DNA from: Gammaproteobacteria bacterium
GTDB lineage: Bacteria > Pseudomonadota > Gammaproteobacteria > Pseudomonadales > Azotimanducaceae
NCBI GenBank assembly: GCA_027295305.1
Contig: JAPULC010000442.1
Span: 1 to 32,820, forward strand
Direction: 5' to 3'
DNA length: 32,820 nt
Positions 20,959 to 30,599 of the stretch are shown in pieces; the first letter of the stretch is position 1; every line of letters begins with the position of its first letter. The position numbers were made by a program, and so were the translations under genes. The notes beneath the pieces are model-generated. The model had not been told where the DNA came from. It did no database searches and saw only the letters and a list, made by a program, of their open reading frames with translations.

Positions 20959-21189
20959 ATGGCACAGATACGCACAGAGCCGGGATTCGCATCGAGGGTG
21001 GGGCTGGTGCGCCCTGTTCAGGTCATGGAGATTCTGGATCGGGCGTTGACTCTCGAGAGGCAGGGGCGTGACATCATCCACCTCGAGGTAGCAGAGCCCG
21101 ACGTCATCTCTGATACGGCGAGTCTCGAGGATCTTGCACGAGCGGGCGATCGGATAGGCGAGTTGCTCCAGGAAGGGGTGCATCGTTGA
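20959..21189 (+). pseudogene. Internally deleted remnant of a PLP-dependent aminotransferase (N-terminus plus probable C-terminus)
   Basis: SRVGLVRPVQVMEILDRALTLERQGRDIIHLEVAEPD matches the N-terminus of class I aminotransferases (typically HLEVGEPDF); the remaining DTASLEDLARAGDRIGELLQ resembles the C-terminal segment; total only 76 aa. Confidence 0.7.
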
Positions 21190-21902
21190 AGTTCGATCCG
21201 CCGCTCAGGGAGGCTCGTCTCGTGCAGCGCTACAAGCGCTTTCTCGCAGACGCCGAGTTGGCTGACGGGCGTGTCGTGACGATGCATTGCCCGAACACCG
21301 GTGCCATGTCGGGATGCGCCGAGCCGGGCTCACGTATCTGGTATTGGGACAGTGGCAATCCCCGGCGTAAGTACGCTCTCACCTGGGAGCTCATCGAGGT
21401 CCGAGACGGATCACTGGTCGGCATCAATACTTTGCGTGCCAATCGTTTGGTGAAGGAAGCCCTGACTTCTGGAAACTTGCCTGGATTTCGTGACTATGAG
21501 GACGTGCGCTCCGAGGTGGCGGTGCAACATTCCGTAGCAAGCGGGCGTATCGATTTTCGTCTGCGTGCTCCAGGACGGCCGGATTGTTATCTCGAGGTGA
21601 AGAGCGTGACGCTGGGGTCGAGTCGGGGACTCGGTTTGTTCCCCGACGCGCCGAGTGAGCGGGCGCGACGTCATCTCGCGATTCTCTCCGATCTTGCGCT
21701 GAAGGGCTTTCGTGCAGTGCTTTTCTATTGTGCGCAGCATACGGGGATTCGGCGCATATCGCCGGCAGAGAGAATCGATCCAGAATACGCCGAGGCGTTG
21801 CGCCACGCGGTCGCATCGGGGGTCGAAGTAGTGGCCTGCGGTGTACGGATAAGTCCCGAGCGGATAGAGATCGGCAGCGCATTGCCGATTGGTCCAGGAT
21901 AG
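21186..21902 (+). CDS. sfsA: DNA/RNA nuclease SfsA
   Basis: MKFDPPLREARLVQRYKRFLADAEL, HCPNTGAMSGCAEPGS, RIDFRL, CYLEVKSVTL, FPDAPSERARRHL; TTG start overlaps preceding stop (TTGA). Confidence 0.96.
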   Translation: MKFDPPLREARLVQRYKRFLADAELADGRVVTMHCPNTGAMSGCAEPGSRIWYWDSGNPRRKYALTWELIEVRDGSLVGINTLRANRLVKEALTSGNLPGFRDYEDVRSEVAVQHSVASGRIDFRLRAPGRPDCYLEVKSVTLGSSRGLGLFPDAPSERARRHLAILSDLALKGFRAVLFYCAQHTGIRRISPAERIDPEYAEALRHAVASGVEVVACGVRISPERIEIGSALPIGPG

Positions 21903-21912
21903 CGGCCACCCA

Positions 21913-24225
21913 ATGAGTGATCAGGAAGGATTCTTACTCACGCGTGAATGGCGCGACGTCGACGATGCCATTCGGCTGGAGTACTGGCTCTCGACGCACG
22001 CGGGTCCGCGTCGTCTGGTGCTCGACGGCAACGATGCGGTGCTGTTCGTCAAGCGCACCGATGCGCCTTCCGTGAAAGCTTTGCTTGCGGATCTCCCGTC
22101 CGTGAGGACGGAGCAAGTCGCGCTCTGCGATCGCGATGGCAATGTCATGACTGCCGTGCATTGTGGGTCCAGCGGTAGCTGGTATGAATGCCGTCGTCGG
22201 CTTGAGCGCGAGGCGATCACGGCGTGTGAAGCCGACGTTTCTCCCGCCGATCGTTATCTCATGGAGCGATTCGTCCGTGGTGGGGTGCGCTTTGCGGATG
22301 CGTCCGGAGCGCTGCGCATGACGCCATCGGACTATCGGCCGCGTCTGAAAGTCGCCTCGTTGGACATTGAGACCAACTATCGCACGGGAGAGATTCTCTG
22401 CGTGGGAGTGTCTACCGGCTCCGAGCAGTGTGTCTTCATGAACGGGGACACCGCTATCGGAGCAGCTGACTTCATCGTCAGCTCGACTGACGAGAAAGCG
22501 ATGCTGCGCCAGTTCCTGACATGGTTCGCTGATTGCGATCCGGATCTGGTGACGGGGTGGAACGTCGTCGGTTTCGATCTGACTACGATCGCGCGGCGCT
22601 GCGCCGCATTGGGCGTCAAATTTGCGTTGGGGCGCGATGGGCGTGAGCCTCGCATCCGCAGCAGGTCCTCTGATGCAACGAGTGTCCAAGTTCCCGGACG
22701 CGTCGTGCTCGACGGGGTGGAGTCGTTGCGTTTTGGCGGGTTTTCGTTCGAGAGTTTTACGTTGGAGAACGTGGCGCAGGAGGTGCTCGGCCGGGGCAAG
22801 CTGATCACGGACGTGGATCAGAGGGCCGAGGAGATCATTGCGTTGTATGACTCTGATCGGGACGCCCTTGCGCGATACAACCTCGAAGATTGCGAGCTCG
22901 TCCTTGACATCTTCGAGCACACCGAAATTCTCGAGCTGATCCTGGAACGCGTGCGACTCACCGGCTTGCCGATGGATCGTTGGTGGGGATCGGTAGCAGC
23001 GTTCGACAATCTCTATCTCCCCCGACTGCACAGGGCGGGCTATGTCGCTCCGCACGTGGAGAGCGAGGACGTGCGAGCCAGCCCGGGCGGCTACGTGCTC
23101 GAGTCCAGGCCGGGGCTCTATCGAAATGTCGTGGTGCTGGACTTCAAGAGCTTGTACCCGAGCATCATCAGGACGTTCAAGATCGATCCCTTGGGCTTGT
23201 GGAAAGCCGAGGGCGAAACGGCGACGGTGCCGGGCTTTCGCGGCGCACGTTTCTCACGCGAGCATCACATCCTTCCGCAGATCATCGAGGAACTGTGGCA
23301 AGCCCGCGAAGCTGCGAAGAGCCATGGGAACGCTACGCTGTCTCAGGCCATCAAGATTCTGATGAACTCGTTCTATGGCGTGCTCGGGACACCACTGTGT
23401 CGCTTCTACGACCATCGCCTGGCGAGCTCGATCACCCTGCGCGGTCACGAGGTCATCAAGGCGAGCAAGGAGAAGCTCGAGAGCCTCGGGTTCGAGGTGA
23501 TCTACGGTGACACGGATTCACTTTTCGTTTGGCTCGGCGACGAAGATCACGACGGTAAGGCGCGGGGGCGGGCGATCGCGATGGAGCTCAACGCCTGGCT
23601 CCAGGCGTGGGTGATTGAGGCGTTCGCTCTCGAATGTTTCATGGAGATCGAGTTCGAAATCCACTATCAACGATTCCTGATGCCGACAGTGCGCGGCTCC
23701 GATGCTGGAAGCAAGAAGCGTTATGCCGGCCTGGTGGAGGACCACCAGGGCCAACACGTGGTGTTCAAGGGATTGGAGCGCGTGCGTAGCGACTGGACAC
23801 CGCTGGCGAAGCGATTTCAGGAGGAGCTCTATCGTCGCGTGTTCCTGGGCGAGGCGTATGCAGAGTACATTCACGACATCGTCGCGAAGGTTTTGGGGGG
23901 GAAGCTCGATGAGGAGCTCGTCTATCGGAAACGGTTGCGCAAGCGTCTGGATGAATATCAGTTGAACGTGCCTCCTCAAGTGCGCGCTGCGCGCGTTGCG
24001 GAAGCGCAGCGAAAGCGCAGTGGCCTGCCGACGCGTTACGGACGCGGCAGCTGGATCGAATACTACGTCACCAGGGCGGGTCCGGAGGTGAGGGAGCATT
24101 GTGTGACTCCGCTCGACTACGAGCACTACGTCGAGCGTCAGCTCAAGCCAGTGGCCGATCAGGTTCTTAGATTTCTCGACACCAATTTCGACGAGCTGGT
24201 GTCGCGCCAGATGTCGCTGTTCTGA
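21913..24225 (+). CDS. polB: DNA polymerase II (family B)
   Basis: Exo motifs DIETN / GWNVVGFD / YNLEDCEL, polymerase motifs DFKSLYPSIIRTF, KILMNSFYGVLG, YGDTDSLFV; C-terminal QMSLF resembles a beta-clamp-binding motif. Confidence 0.96.
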   Translation: MSDQEGFLLTREWRDVDDAIRLEYWLSTHAGPRRLVLDGNDAVLFVKRTDAPSVKALLADLPSVRTEQVALCDRDGNVMTAVHCGSSGSWYECRRRLEREAITACEADVSPADRYLMERFVRGGVRFADASGALRMTPSDYRPRLKVASLDIETNYRTGEILCVGVSTGSEQCVFMNGDTAIGAADFIVSSTDEKAMLRQFLTWFADCDPDLVTGWNVVGFDLTTIARRCAALGVKFALGRDGREPRIRSRSSDATSVQVPGRVVLDGVESLRFGGFSFESFTLENVAQEVLGRGKLITDVDQRAEEIIALYDSDRDALARYNLEDCELVLDIFEHTEILELILERVRLTGLPMDRWWGSVAAFDNLYLPRLHRAGYVAPHVESEDVRASPGGYVLESRPGLYRNVVVLDFKSLYPSIIRTFKIDPLGLWKAEGETATVPGFRGARFSREHHILPQIIEELWQAREAAKSHGNATLSQAIKILMNSFYGVLGTPLCRFYDHRLASSITLRGHEVIKASKEKLESLGFEVIYGDTDSLFVWLGDEDHDGKARGRAIAMELNAWLQAWVIEAFALECFMEIEFEIHYQRFLMPTVRGSDAGSKKRYAGLVEDHQGQHVVFKGLERVRSDWTPLAKRFQEELYRRVFLGEAYAEYIHDIVAKVLGGKLDEELVYRKRLRKRLDEYQLNVPPQVRAARVAEAQRKRSGLPTRYGRGSWIEYYVTRAGPEVREHCVTPLDYEHYVERQLKPVADQVLRFLDTNFDELVSRQMSLF

Positions 24226-24336
24226 GAGGCACATAGTAGGAGTGGTGCCAAGATGTCGCTGTTCTGAGAGATGTGGTGCCAGGCCTCGTAGGAGTGGTGC
24301 CCGGCACACCGTGCCCGGCACCATCTCGCGCTCCTA
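24209..24336. repeat. Complex repeat at the convergent polB/pfkB ends (direct 20-mer, direct 14-mer, GTGCCCGGCAC palindrome pair, long inverted repeat)
   Basis: AGATGTCGCTGTTCTGAGAG at 24209 and 24251; GTAGGAGTGGTGCC at 24236 and 24288; GTGCCCGGCAC at 24297 and 24311; TAGGAGTGGTGCC ... GGCACCA(7 nt)CTCCTA. Confidence 0.85.
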
Positions 24337-25344
24337 AGGGATCTTAGAGTTGAGCGGACCTGGATACGAGCGCGAGAGCTCGCGATAACCTAGTGGCGAC
24401 AGCCGCGGACCGTAATTCACGACGAGCTGGGATGCCGCGTAGTTGCCGAAACGTGTGGCTGCGGTGAGCTCTTGGCCTTTGAGCATTGCCCAGAGACAGG
24501 CTCCGGCGAAGATGTCTCCTGCCCCGTTGGTGTCGACGGCGCTCACGGGGAATGCGTTCACATGATGCTGAACGTGGCCGTCGAACGTCAGCGTGCCCTC
24601 AGCGCCCAGCGTGACGTTCAAACATCGCGCGATGTCCTTGAGCTCATGGAGTGCTACGTCCAGTCGATCGGTTCGGCACCATTTAAGTGCTTCTTCCTCG
24701 TTGCAGAACAGATGATCGACGCCGTCGCCGAGCATGGCTTGCAGCTCGTCTCGAAAGAGCTCGACCATGCTCGGGTCCGAGAGCGTGAGCGCCGTTGTCA
24801 CATCGCTGTCATCGGCGAGTTCGCGGGCATGGGTCGCTGCCGCGCGAGCGCTCGGTGACGAGGCCAGATATCCCTCAATGTACAGATAACGCGAATCGCG
24901 CAACGCCGACTCGTTCAGATCGTCGATGCTGAGCGCTGCGGAAACGCCGAGAAACGTATTCATCGACCTTTCTGCATCCGGGGTGATGAGGACAAGGCAT
25001 TTGCCCGTAACGCCGTCGGCGGTGTGGTCGTGAGGATTGGTGTCGATGCCGGCGCGGTTCAGATCGTCGATGAAGTATCGCCCCGCCTCGTCGCCTGCCA
25101 CGCGGCAAGAGTAAAAGCCGGCGGCGCCGAGGTGACTGATGCCGATCAGGGTATTGGCAGCAGAGCCGCCGCTGGAGCGGATCGGCTTGCGATCGGCAAG
25201 GTTCTCGATGAGCTCGAATTGCCGGTCTTCTTCGACCAGGGTCATGTGACCCTTCGCAATGTCGAACACCCGCAGAAAGTCGTCGCGAATCTGAAATTCC
25301 ATGTCGACGAGAGCATTACCCAGGCCGTAAATGTCGTACGCCAT
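24334..25344 (-). CDS. PfkB-family carbohydrate/nucleoside kinase (adenosine kinase-like)
   Basis: SSGGSAANTLIGISHLGA and DTNGAGDIFAGACL PfkB signatures; YDIYGLGNALVD N-terminus. Confidence 0.9.
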   Translation of the reverse strand: MAYDIYGLGNALVDMEFQIRDDFLRVFDIAKGHMTLVEEDRQFELIENLADRKPIRSSGGSAANTLIGISHLGAAGFYSCRVAGDEAGRYFIDDLNRAGIDTNPHDHTADGVTGKCLVLITPDAERSMNTFLGVSAALSIDDLNESALRDSRYLYIEGYLASSPSARAAATHARELADDSDVTTALTLSDPSMVELFRDELQAMLGDGVDHLFCNEEEALKWCRTDRLDVALHELKDIARCLNVTLGAEGTLTFDGHVQHHVNAFPVSAVDTNGAGDIFAGACLWAMLKGQELTAATRFGNYAASQLVVNYGPRLSPLGYRELSRSYPGPLNSKIP

Positions 25345-26651
25345 CAGTCCTCGGCCTGGAGCGAGGCGAACGCAGATCGTGCAACCGCGAGCGTCTGGTC
25401 GATGACGTCGTCATCGTGTGCGGCAGAGACGAATCCGGCCTCGAATGCCGACGGCGCCAGGTAGACGCCATGGTCCAACATGAAGTGGAAGAAGCGGCTG
25501 AAGCGCGCGCTATCGGAATTCATCACCTGTTCGTAGCTCGTGACTTCCTTTGCAGAGGTAAAGAAGAGGCCGAACATTCCGCAAACTCGATTGAGCGCAA
25601 CGGGAATCTTCGCCTCCCGGGCAGCTTCGCGCAGACCGTCCACCAACGAGGCCGTCGCTGCGTCGAGTCGCGCGTGAAATCCGTCCTCGGAGATCGCGTC
25701 GAGCATCGTAAGCCCAGCGCGCATTGCGATGGGATTGCCCGAGAGCGTGCCTGCCTGATAAACGGGACCCTCCGGTGCGATGCATGCCATCACCTCGGCG
25801 CGACCTCCAAATGCGCCTACCGGCATACCCCCGCCGACGACCTTACCCAGAGTGGTGAGGTCCGGGCTGATGTCGTAGAGCTCCTGAGCGCCGCCGCGAG
25901 AAACGCGAAACCCGGTCATGACCTCGTCGAAGATCAGAAGGGCACCTTCGGCGCTGCAGCATTCACGCAAGCACTCCAAGAAGCCATTGACGGGGGGTAC
26001 GCATCCCATGTTGCCTGCCACCGGCTCTACGATGACCGTCGCAATCTCGCTTCCGAACCGCTCGAATGCCTGCTTCACCGCACGGACGTCGTTGTACGGC
26101 AGATTCAGCGTGTGCTTGGTGACGTCTTCGGGGATGCCCGGCGATCCCGGTATGCCCAACGTGAGAATCCCTGATCCTGCCTTTACCAACAGCGCGTCTG
26201 CGTGGCCGTGATAGCAACCTTCGAATTTGACGATCAAGTCTCGCCCCGTGAATCCACGTGCGAGACGGATGGCGCTCATGGTGGCTTCCGTTCCCGAGTT
26301 CACCATCCGCACCTTCTCGATGCTCGGCACCAACGCGACGATCTTCTCGGCCATCTCGACCTCGAGCCGAGTGGGAGCGCCGAATGAAAGACCGTTGTCT
26401 ATCTGAGCCTTCACCGCGTCGCCGACCCCCGGATGGGCGTGGCCGAGAATGAGAGGTCCCCAGGAGCCGACGTAGTCGATGTAGGCGTTGTCGTCTTCGT
26501 CGTACATGAAGGCACCTTCTCCGCGCTTGAAGAAGACAGGATCGCCACCGACACCGCCAAACCCTCGCACAGGCGAGTTCACGCCTCCCGGAATGAGTGA
26601 AAGGGCTCTCTTGTAGAGCGCCTCCGAACCGCGTCGCGCGTCAGAGGTCAT
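25344..26651 (-). CDS. hemL: Glutamate-1-semialdehyde 2,1-aminomutase
   Basis: [48 protein letters not shown]-Lys region. Confidence 0.97.
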   Translation of the reverse strand: MTSDARRGSEALYKRALSLIPGGVNSPVRGFGGVGGDPVFFKRGEGAFMYDEDDNAYIDYVGSWGPLILGHAHPGVGDAVKAQIDNGLSFGAPTRLEVEMAEKIVALVPSIEKVRMVNSGTEATMSAIRLARGFTGRDLIVKFEGCYHGHADALLVKAGSGILTLGIPGSPGIPEDVTKHTLNLPYNDVRAVKQAFERFGSEIATVIVEPVAGNMGCVPPVNGFLECLRECCSAEGALLIFDEVMTGFRVSRGGAQELYDISPDLTTLGKVVGGGMPVGAFGGRAEVMACIAPEGPVYQAGTLSGNPIAMRAGLTMLDAISEDGFHARLDAATASLVDGLREAAREAKIPVALNRVCGMFGLFFTSAKEVTSYEQVMNSDSARFSRFFHFMLDHGVYLAPSAFEAGFVSAAHDDDVIDQTLAVARSAFASLQAED

Positions 26652-26673
26652 GCACGCCTCCCTTGCCCTCGGG

Positions 26674-27120
26674 TCAAAACGGCCGCACCACCGCGAGGAT
26701 CACGACGCACACGAGAACGATGATGGGAAACTCGTTGAACCATCGATAGAACACGTGACCCCGGGAATTCTCGTCGCGCTGGAAGCGGCGGATGATGAAA
26801 CCACAATACACATGATATGCGATAAGAATCGACACCAGGGCGAGCTTCAATGGAAACCACAGCGCGCTGAGGTAGTAGCTCCAGTTGAGTGTCATCATCC
26901 AAAGCCCGAACGTCACGGCGACGACTGCCGATGGCGTCATGATTCCGCGAAAGAGGCGTCGCTCCATCAGCTTGAAGCGCTCGATGCTGACGCTGTCCTG
27001 CGCCATCGTGTGGTAAACGAACAGTCGTGGAAGATAGAAGATGCCGGCAAACCAACACACGACGCCGATCAAGTGGAGGGCCTTCAACCAGTCTGCGAGC
27101 ATTTGAGGGTTACGGAACAC
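26674..27120 (-). CDS. hemJ: HemJ-type protoporphyrinogen IX oxidase (multi-TM)
   Basis: [26 protein letters not shown] and [20 protein letters not shown] typical of HemJ/UPF0093; next to hemL; start codon GTG 27120 or internal. Confidence 0.87.
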   Translation of the reverse strand: MFRNPQMLADWLKALHLIGVVCWFAGIFYLPRLFVYHTMAQDSVSIERFKLMERRLFRGIMTPSAVVAVTFGLWMMTLNWSYYLSALWFPLKLALVSILIAYHVYCGFIIRRFQRDENSRGHVFYRWFNEFPIIVLVCVVILAVVRPF

Positions 27121-28871
27121 TAGTGACTGAACTGATAGTAATCGTCGATATCCTGGCGGGTGAGGACGCCGACCACGCTTACGATCATCGGCGCGGATGT
27201 GCGGGTGATACAGAGCGCCTCCATACCGGTCTGTTCGACTCGCTCCCGCGCCTCCTGCAGCGTAGCCCTCTGATCGACGAGCGCCACGTCCATTCGAAGC
27301 CCGGGAATCTCCAGCAGATCGATCGCATCAGCGTTGCCTCCCGATTCTCCCAGTATCTCCAGCTGGCGCGATAGATCCGCCGCGTTGAGGACCGCCGTCG
27401 GTAGATTGTCGCGCGTAATGACGATCCAGCGAGGATCATCCTGCATGGCGGTGCGCGCGGCCTCGACCGAGGTGACGGCGGCGAGCCTGGCGAGGCTTCG
27501 CTCCATGATCCCCGATACGCCGACCTTTTGCAGTGCGAGGGTGAGGGGATCGGTGAGATAGCGGAACCCACGCGCCTCGAGCGTGGTGAGGAATATCGAG
27601 CGGCTCTTGAACACCTCGCTTGCCGTCATGGCAGCCACCACGATGGCGAGCATGGCGGGAAGAATGATTCCCGGGTTTGCCGAGAGCTCCAGGATGGCCA
27701 TCAATGCCGCGAGGGGTGCCTGAAGCGTTGCTCCCATCATCGCGCCCATGCCCAGCAACACATAGAAACCCGGGTTGTTCGCATAGTCGGGGAACACCCA
27801 TGCAACCAGATAACCGAGTGCAGCCCCGAGGGTCGCACCGATCACAAGGGTCGGGCCGATGAGGCCCGCAGGCACCCCCAGACCCACGCTGCAAGCGCTG
27901 ACCAGGAGCTTCGACGCCATGATCAATATCACGGCTGCGATGCCGATTTCGCCGAGCAGCGCTGCGTTCACGGTGTCATAGCCAATGCCCATCACCTGCG
28001 GAACGATGATCGCGGTGGTACCGGTGAGCACGCCGGCGAGTGCGACACGTTGCCACGGAGATCCCAGGGGATAGTCCGCGACAGAGCGGGCGAGCCTGAT
28101 GAAGATTGCAGCCAGTAACCCTGCGGCCAGGCCGAGTAGCGCGACGAACGGAATTTCCCACAGAGAATTGAGTGCCAGCTCTGGAACGTTGAACGCAGGC
28201 TCGGCCCCATAGACGAGGTGGGTGAGCAAGGTTGCCGTGACGGCGGCGAGGATCACCGGGATGAAGCTTGCGGGGGAGTACTCCATCATCACCACCTCCA
28301 TCGCGAAGATCACGCCGGCGACGGGGGTGTTGAATGACGCCGCAATTGCTGCCGCGGTTCCGCATCCCACCAGCGTACGGATGCTGTTGTTGGGGAGCTC
28401 GAGGGCCTGGCCGAGCAAGCTGGAGCTGGCTGCCCCAAGATGTATTGCAGGTCCTTCACGACCGCTGGAGTGACCGGAAATGAGCACCAGCGCACCGCCA
28501 AAAAATTGCAGCAGCGCGTTACGCAGTGGCAGGTGGCCCTGATGTCGACTCAATCGCTCCATCACGTGCGTGACGCCGACCGAACGGTTCTCCGCTGACA
28601 GGCGCGTCAGCACGAAGCCGATCGCAAGGCCTCCCACGACGGGGAGCGCAAATCGTGCGAACACCGGCAGATCCTCGAAGTTCTCGGAATCACCTCCCGG
28701 CAGCACGAAGGACAGCGGCACCTCTATGGCTCCGCGGAAGCCGAGCATGACGATGCCGGTCAGTGCGCCGCACAGAACTCCCAGGATTGCGAGCTGCGGC
28801 AATGCATCCACGTGGGCGAGGCGCTGACGGAACGTGGCGAGCGTGAATGCATCGAAGTCCCACTTGGCCAT
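27120..28871 (-). CDS. CLC-family chloride channel/transporter with C-terminal CBS domains
   Basis: SGREGPAIHLGAA gating-Glu motif, GVPAGLIGPTLVIGA, CBS-like tail. Confidence 0.93.
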   Translation of the reverse strand: MAKWDFDAFTLATFRQRLAHVDALPQLAILGVLCGALTGIVMLGFRGAIEVPLSFVLPGGDSENFEDLPVFARFALPVVGGLAIGFVLTRLSAENRSVGVTHVMERLSRHQGHLPLRNALLQFFGGALVLISGHSSGREGPAIHLGAASSSLLGQALELPNNSIRTLVGCGTAAAIAASFNTPVAGVIFAMEVVMMEYSPASFIPVILAAVTATLLTHLVYGAEPAFNVPELALNSLWEIPFVALLGLAAGLLAAIFIRLARSVADYPLGSPWQRVALAGVLTGTTAIIVPQVMGIGYDTVNAALLGEIGIAAVILIMASKLLVSACSVGLGVPAGLIGPTLVIGATLGAALGYLVAWVFPDYANNPGFYVLLGMGAMMGATLQAPLAALMAILELSANPGIILPAMLAIVVAAMTASEVFKSRSIFLTTLEARGFRYLTDPLTLALQKVGVSGIMERSLARLAAVTSVEAARTAMQDDPRWIVITRDNLPTAVLNAADLSRQLEILGESGGNADAIDLLEIPGLRMDVALVDQRATLQEARERVEQTGMEALCITRTSAPMIVSVVGVLTRQDIDDYYQFSH

Positions 28872-29017
28872 GGCTATCGGCGTTGCTTCATCTAATGGTC
28901 TCCAGCACCCGCGACTTGACGCGCCGCCCCTCGCGCCTTGCCTCGTCGGCTTCAGGTTTCGCGGGGTGAGACCTATTATAAGCGGAGGTTGCCGTATGCC
29001 TTTGGGGCCAGTTCTCC

Positions 29018-29761
29018 TTGAAAATGCCTATCTTTGGATCAGCTCGCAACGTTCGCTATCAGGTGGTTGCGCGGCGGCCCTGGATGCGCCGGCTGCGGAT
29101 CATCCTAGGGGTTGTGCTGGTAGCGATCGCTTGCACCTTGGCCTTCGGGATCGGCCACATGAACGGATTTCGGGCGGAGCTGGAGACGGTGAGCGAACGC
29201 GATCGGCTCCAGGTATCGTTCGTCGAAGCGCGACGAGAACTCGAGGTCTTGCGACAGAGAGTGGCGGATTTGATGGTCGAAGAACAGATCGACGAGGAGC
29301 TAGGGTCGAGATACCGCGAGTCGGTGAAGTCCTTCGAGACGCGAATCGTGGGGTTGGAGGAACAGCTCAGGTTTTACCGTTCACTCATGGTTCCCGGGGC
29401 GGATCGCTTGGGGCTTCGGATCGAGCGGCTGGACCTCCGCCGTACCGCGGACGAGGGCACGTTGCGATACAAGCTGCTGTTGACGCAAGTTGATGAGAAG
29501 AAGCACCGCGTCGTTCAGGGGAAAGTCACGCTAAACTTGGTAGGCATACGCAACGGAGAAACTCTGGTATTGCCTCTGAACGAGGTCGCGGAGCTCAGCG
29601 AGTATCCGATGGTATATCGGTTTCGCTACTTTCAGGACTTCCCCGGGCTGTTAGAGCTCCCCGAGGGGTTCGATCCGCGGGCCATCGAGGTGGTGGCAGA
29701 AGCGCGTGGCGCTGGAGGACGATTGGAACGTTCCTTCGAGTGGCGCGTCGAGGAGGGATGA
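29018..29761 (+). CDS. Membrane-anchored coiled-coil protein, DUF6776-like
   Basis: Single N-terminal TM, coiled coil, then conserved beta domain (LRYKLLLTQVDEKKHRVVQGKVTLNLVG); adjacent to bactofilin; start TTG 29018 or ATG 29024. Confidence 0.75.
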   Translation: MKMPIFGSARNVRYQVVARRPWMRRLRIILGVVLVAIACTLAFGIGHMNGFRAELETVSERDRLQVSFVEARRELEVLRQRVADLMVEEQIDEELGSRYRESVKSFETRIVGLEEQLRFYRSLMVPGADRLGLRIERLDLRRTADEGTLRYKLLLTQVDEKKHRVVQGKVTLNLVGIRNGETLVLPLNEVAELSEYPMVYRFRYFQDFPGLLELPEGFDPRAIEVVAEARGAGGRLERSFEWRVEEG

Positions 29762-29764
29762 GAA

Positions 29765-30205
29765 GTGTTCTGGAACTCCGACAATCAGGATGTGAAGGGG
29801 GCCACGCTCATTGCGAACAATGCGGTGGTGGAAGGTCATGTCCGTTTTTGTGATCAACTTTTGATCAACGGCGTCATCAAGGGGAACGTCTACGCGGAGG
29901 AGAGCGATAATGCGACCGTGACCCTCACCGCGAAGGGCGAGGTACACGGGGAGATCCGGGTTCCCAACGTCGTCATCAACGGGCGCGTGGTTGGGGACAT
30001 TCATTCGAGTAAGCACGTGGAGCTGGCGCCTCAGGCCCGCATCGAAGGTAATGTTTACTATCACCTGATCGAGGTCGCCATGGGTGCAGTGGTGGACGGC
30101 CGGCTGGTGCACGGGATGGCTCGCGAGCAAAGCGCGACCGTGCGCGCGCTTCCAACCCGTGACGTGCCTCCCAATCTGCAGGATGGCACCGGCAGCGACC
30201 GTTGA
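29765..30205 (+). CDS. Bactofilin (polymer-forming cytoskeletal protein)
   Basis: Beta-helix repeats: NAVVEGHVRFCDQLLINGVIKGNVYAE...AKGEVHGEIRVPNVVINGRVVGDI...ARIEGNVYY; GTG start. Confidence 0.92.
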   Translation: MFWNSDNQDVKGATLIANNAVVEGHVRFCDQLLINGVIKGNVYAEESDNATVTLTAKGEVHGEIRVPNVVINGRVVGDIHSSKHVELAPQARIEGNVYYHLIEVAMGAVVDGRLVHGMAREQSATVRALPTRDVPPNLQDGTGSDR

Positions 30206-30241
30206 CCGGATTACGCTTTTCAGCGGATAATTCGAGGTCTG

Positions 30242-30598
30242 ATGTCCACCGAAACCCAAGCTATCGCCGGCGATCCGATACGATTCAGTGATTCCGCTGC
30301 GTCCAAGGTGCGGACGCTGATCGAAGAAGAGGGTAACGAGGCGCTGAAACTACGTGTATTCGTCACCGGCGGCGGCTGCTCCGGGTTCTCCTACGGTTTC
30401 ACCTTCGACGAAGAGATCGCCGACGAAGACACCGCGGTGGTGAACGGCGGGATAACGCTGGTCGTGGACTCGTTGAGCATTCAATATCTGACGGGGGCCG
30501 AGATCGACTATCGGGAAGGCCTTCAGGGCGCTCAATTTCTGGTCAACAACCCCAATGCGTCCAGCACCTGTGGATGCGGTAACTCTTTCGCTATTTGA
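30242..30598 (+). CDS. erpA: Iron-sulfur cluster insertion protein ErpA
   Basis: A-type carrier: [20 protein letters not shown] ... [16 protein letters not shown]. Confidence 0.96.
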   Translation: MSTETQAIAGDPIRFSDSAASKVRTLIEEEGNEALKLRVFVTGGGCSGFSYGFTFDEEIADEDTAVVNGGITLVVDSLSIQYLTGAEIDYREGLQGAQFLVNNPNASSTCGCGNSFAI

Positions 30599-30599
30599 T

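Noticed and set aside
21934-23055. 373-aa minus-strand ORF opposite polB
   Set aside because: Shadow ORF of the conserved polymerase; sequence resembles an antisense translation rather than a protein family.
28834-29493. 219-aa plus-strand ORF overlapping the DUF6776-like gene
   Set aside because: Different frame from the convincing TM plus coiled-coil protein at 29018-29761; translation is Arg/Gly/Ala-rich and family-less.
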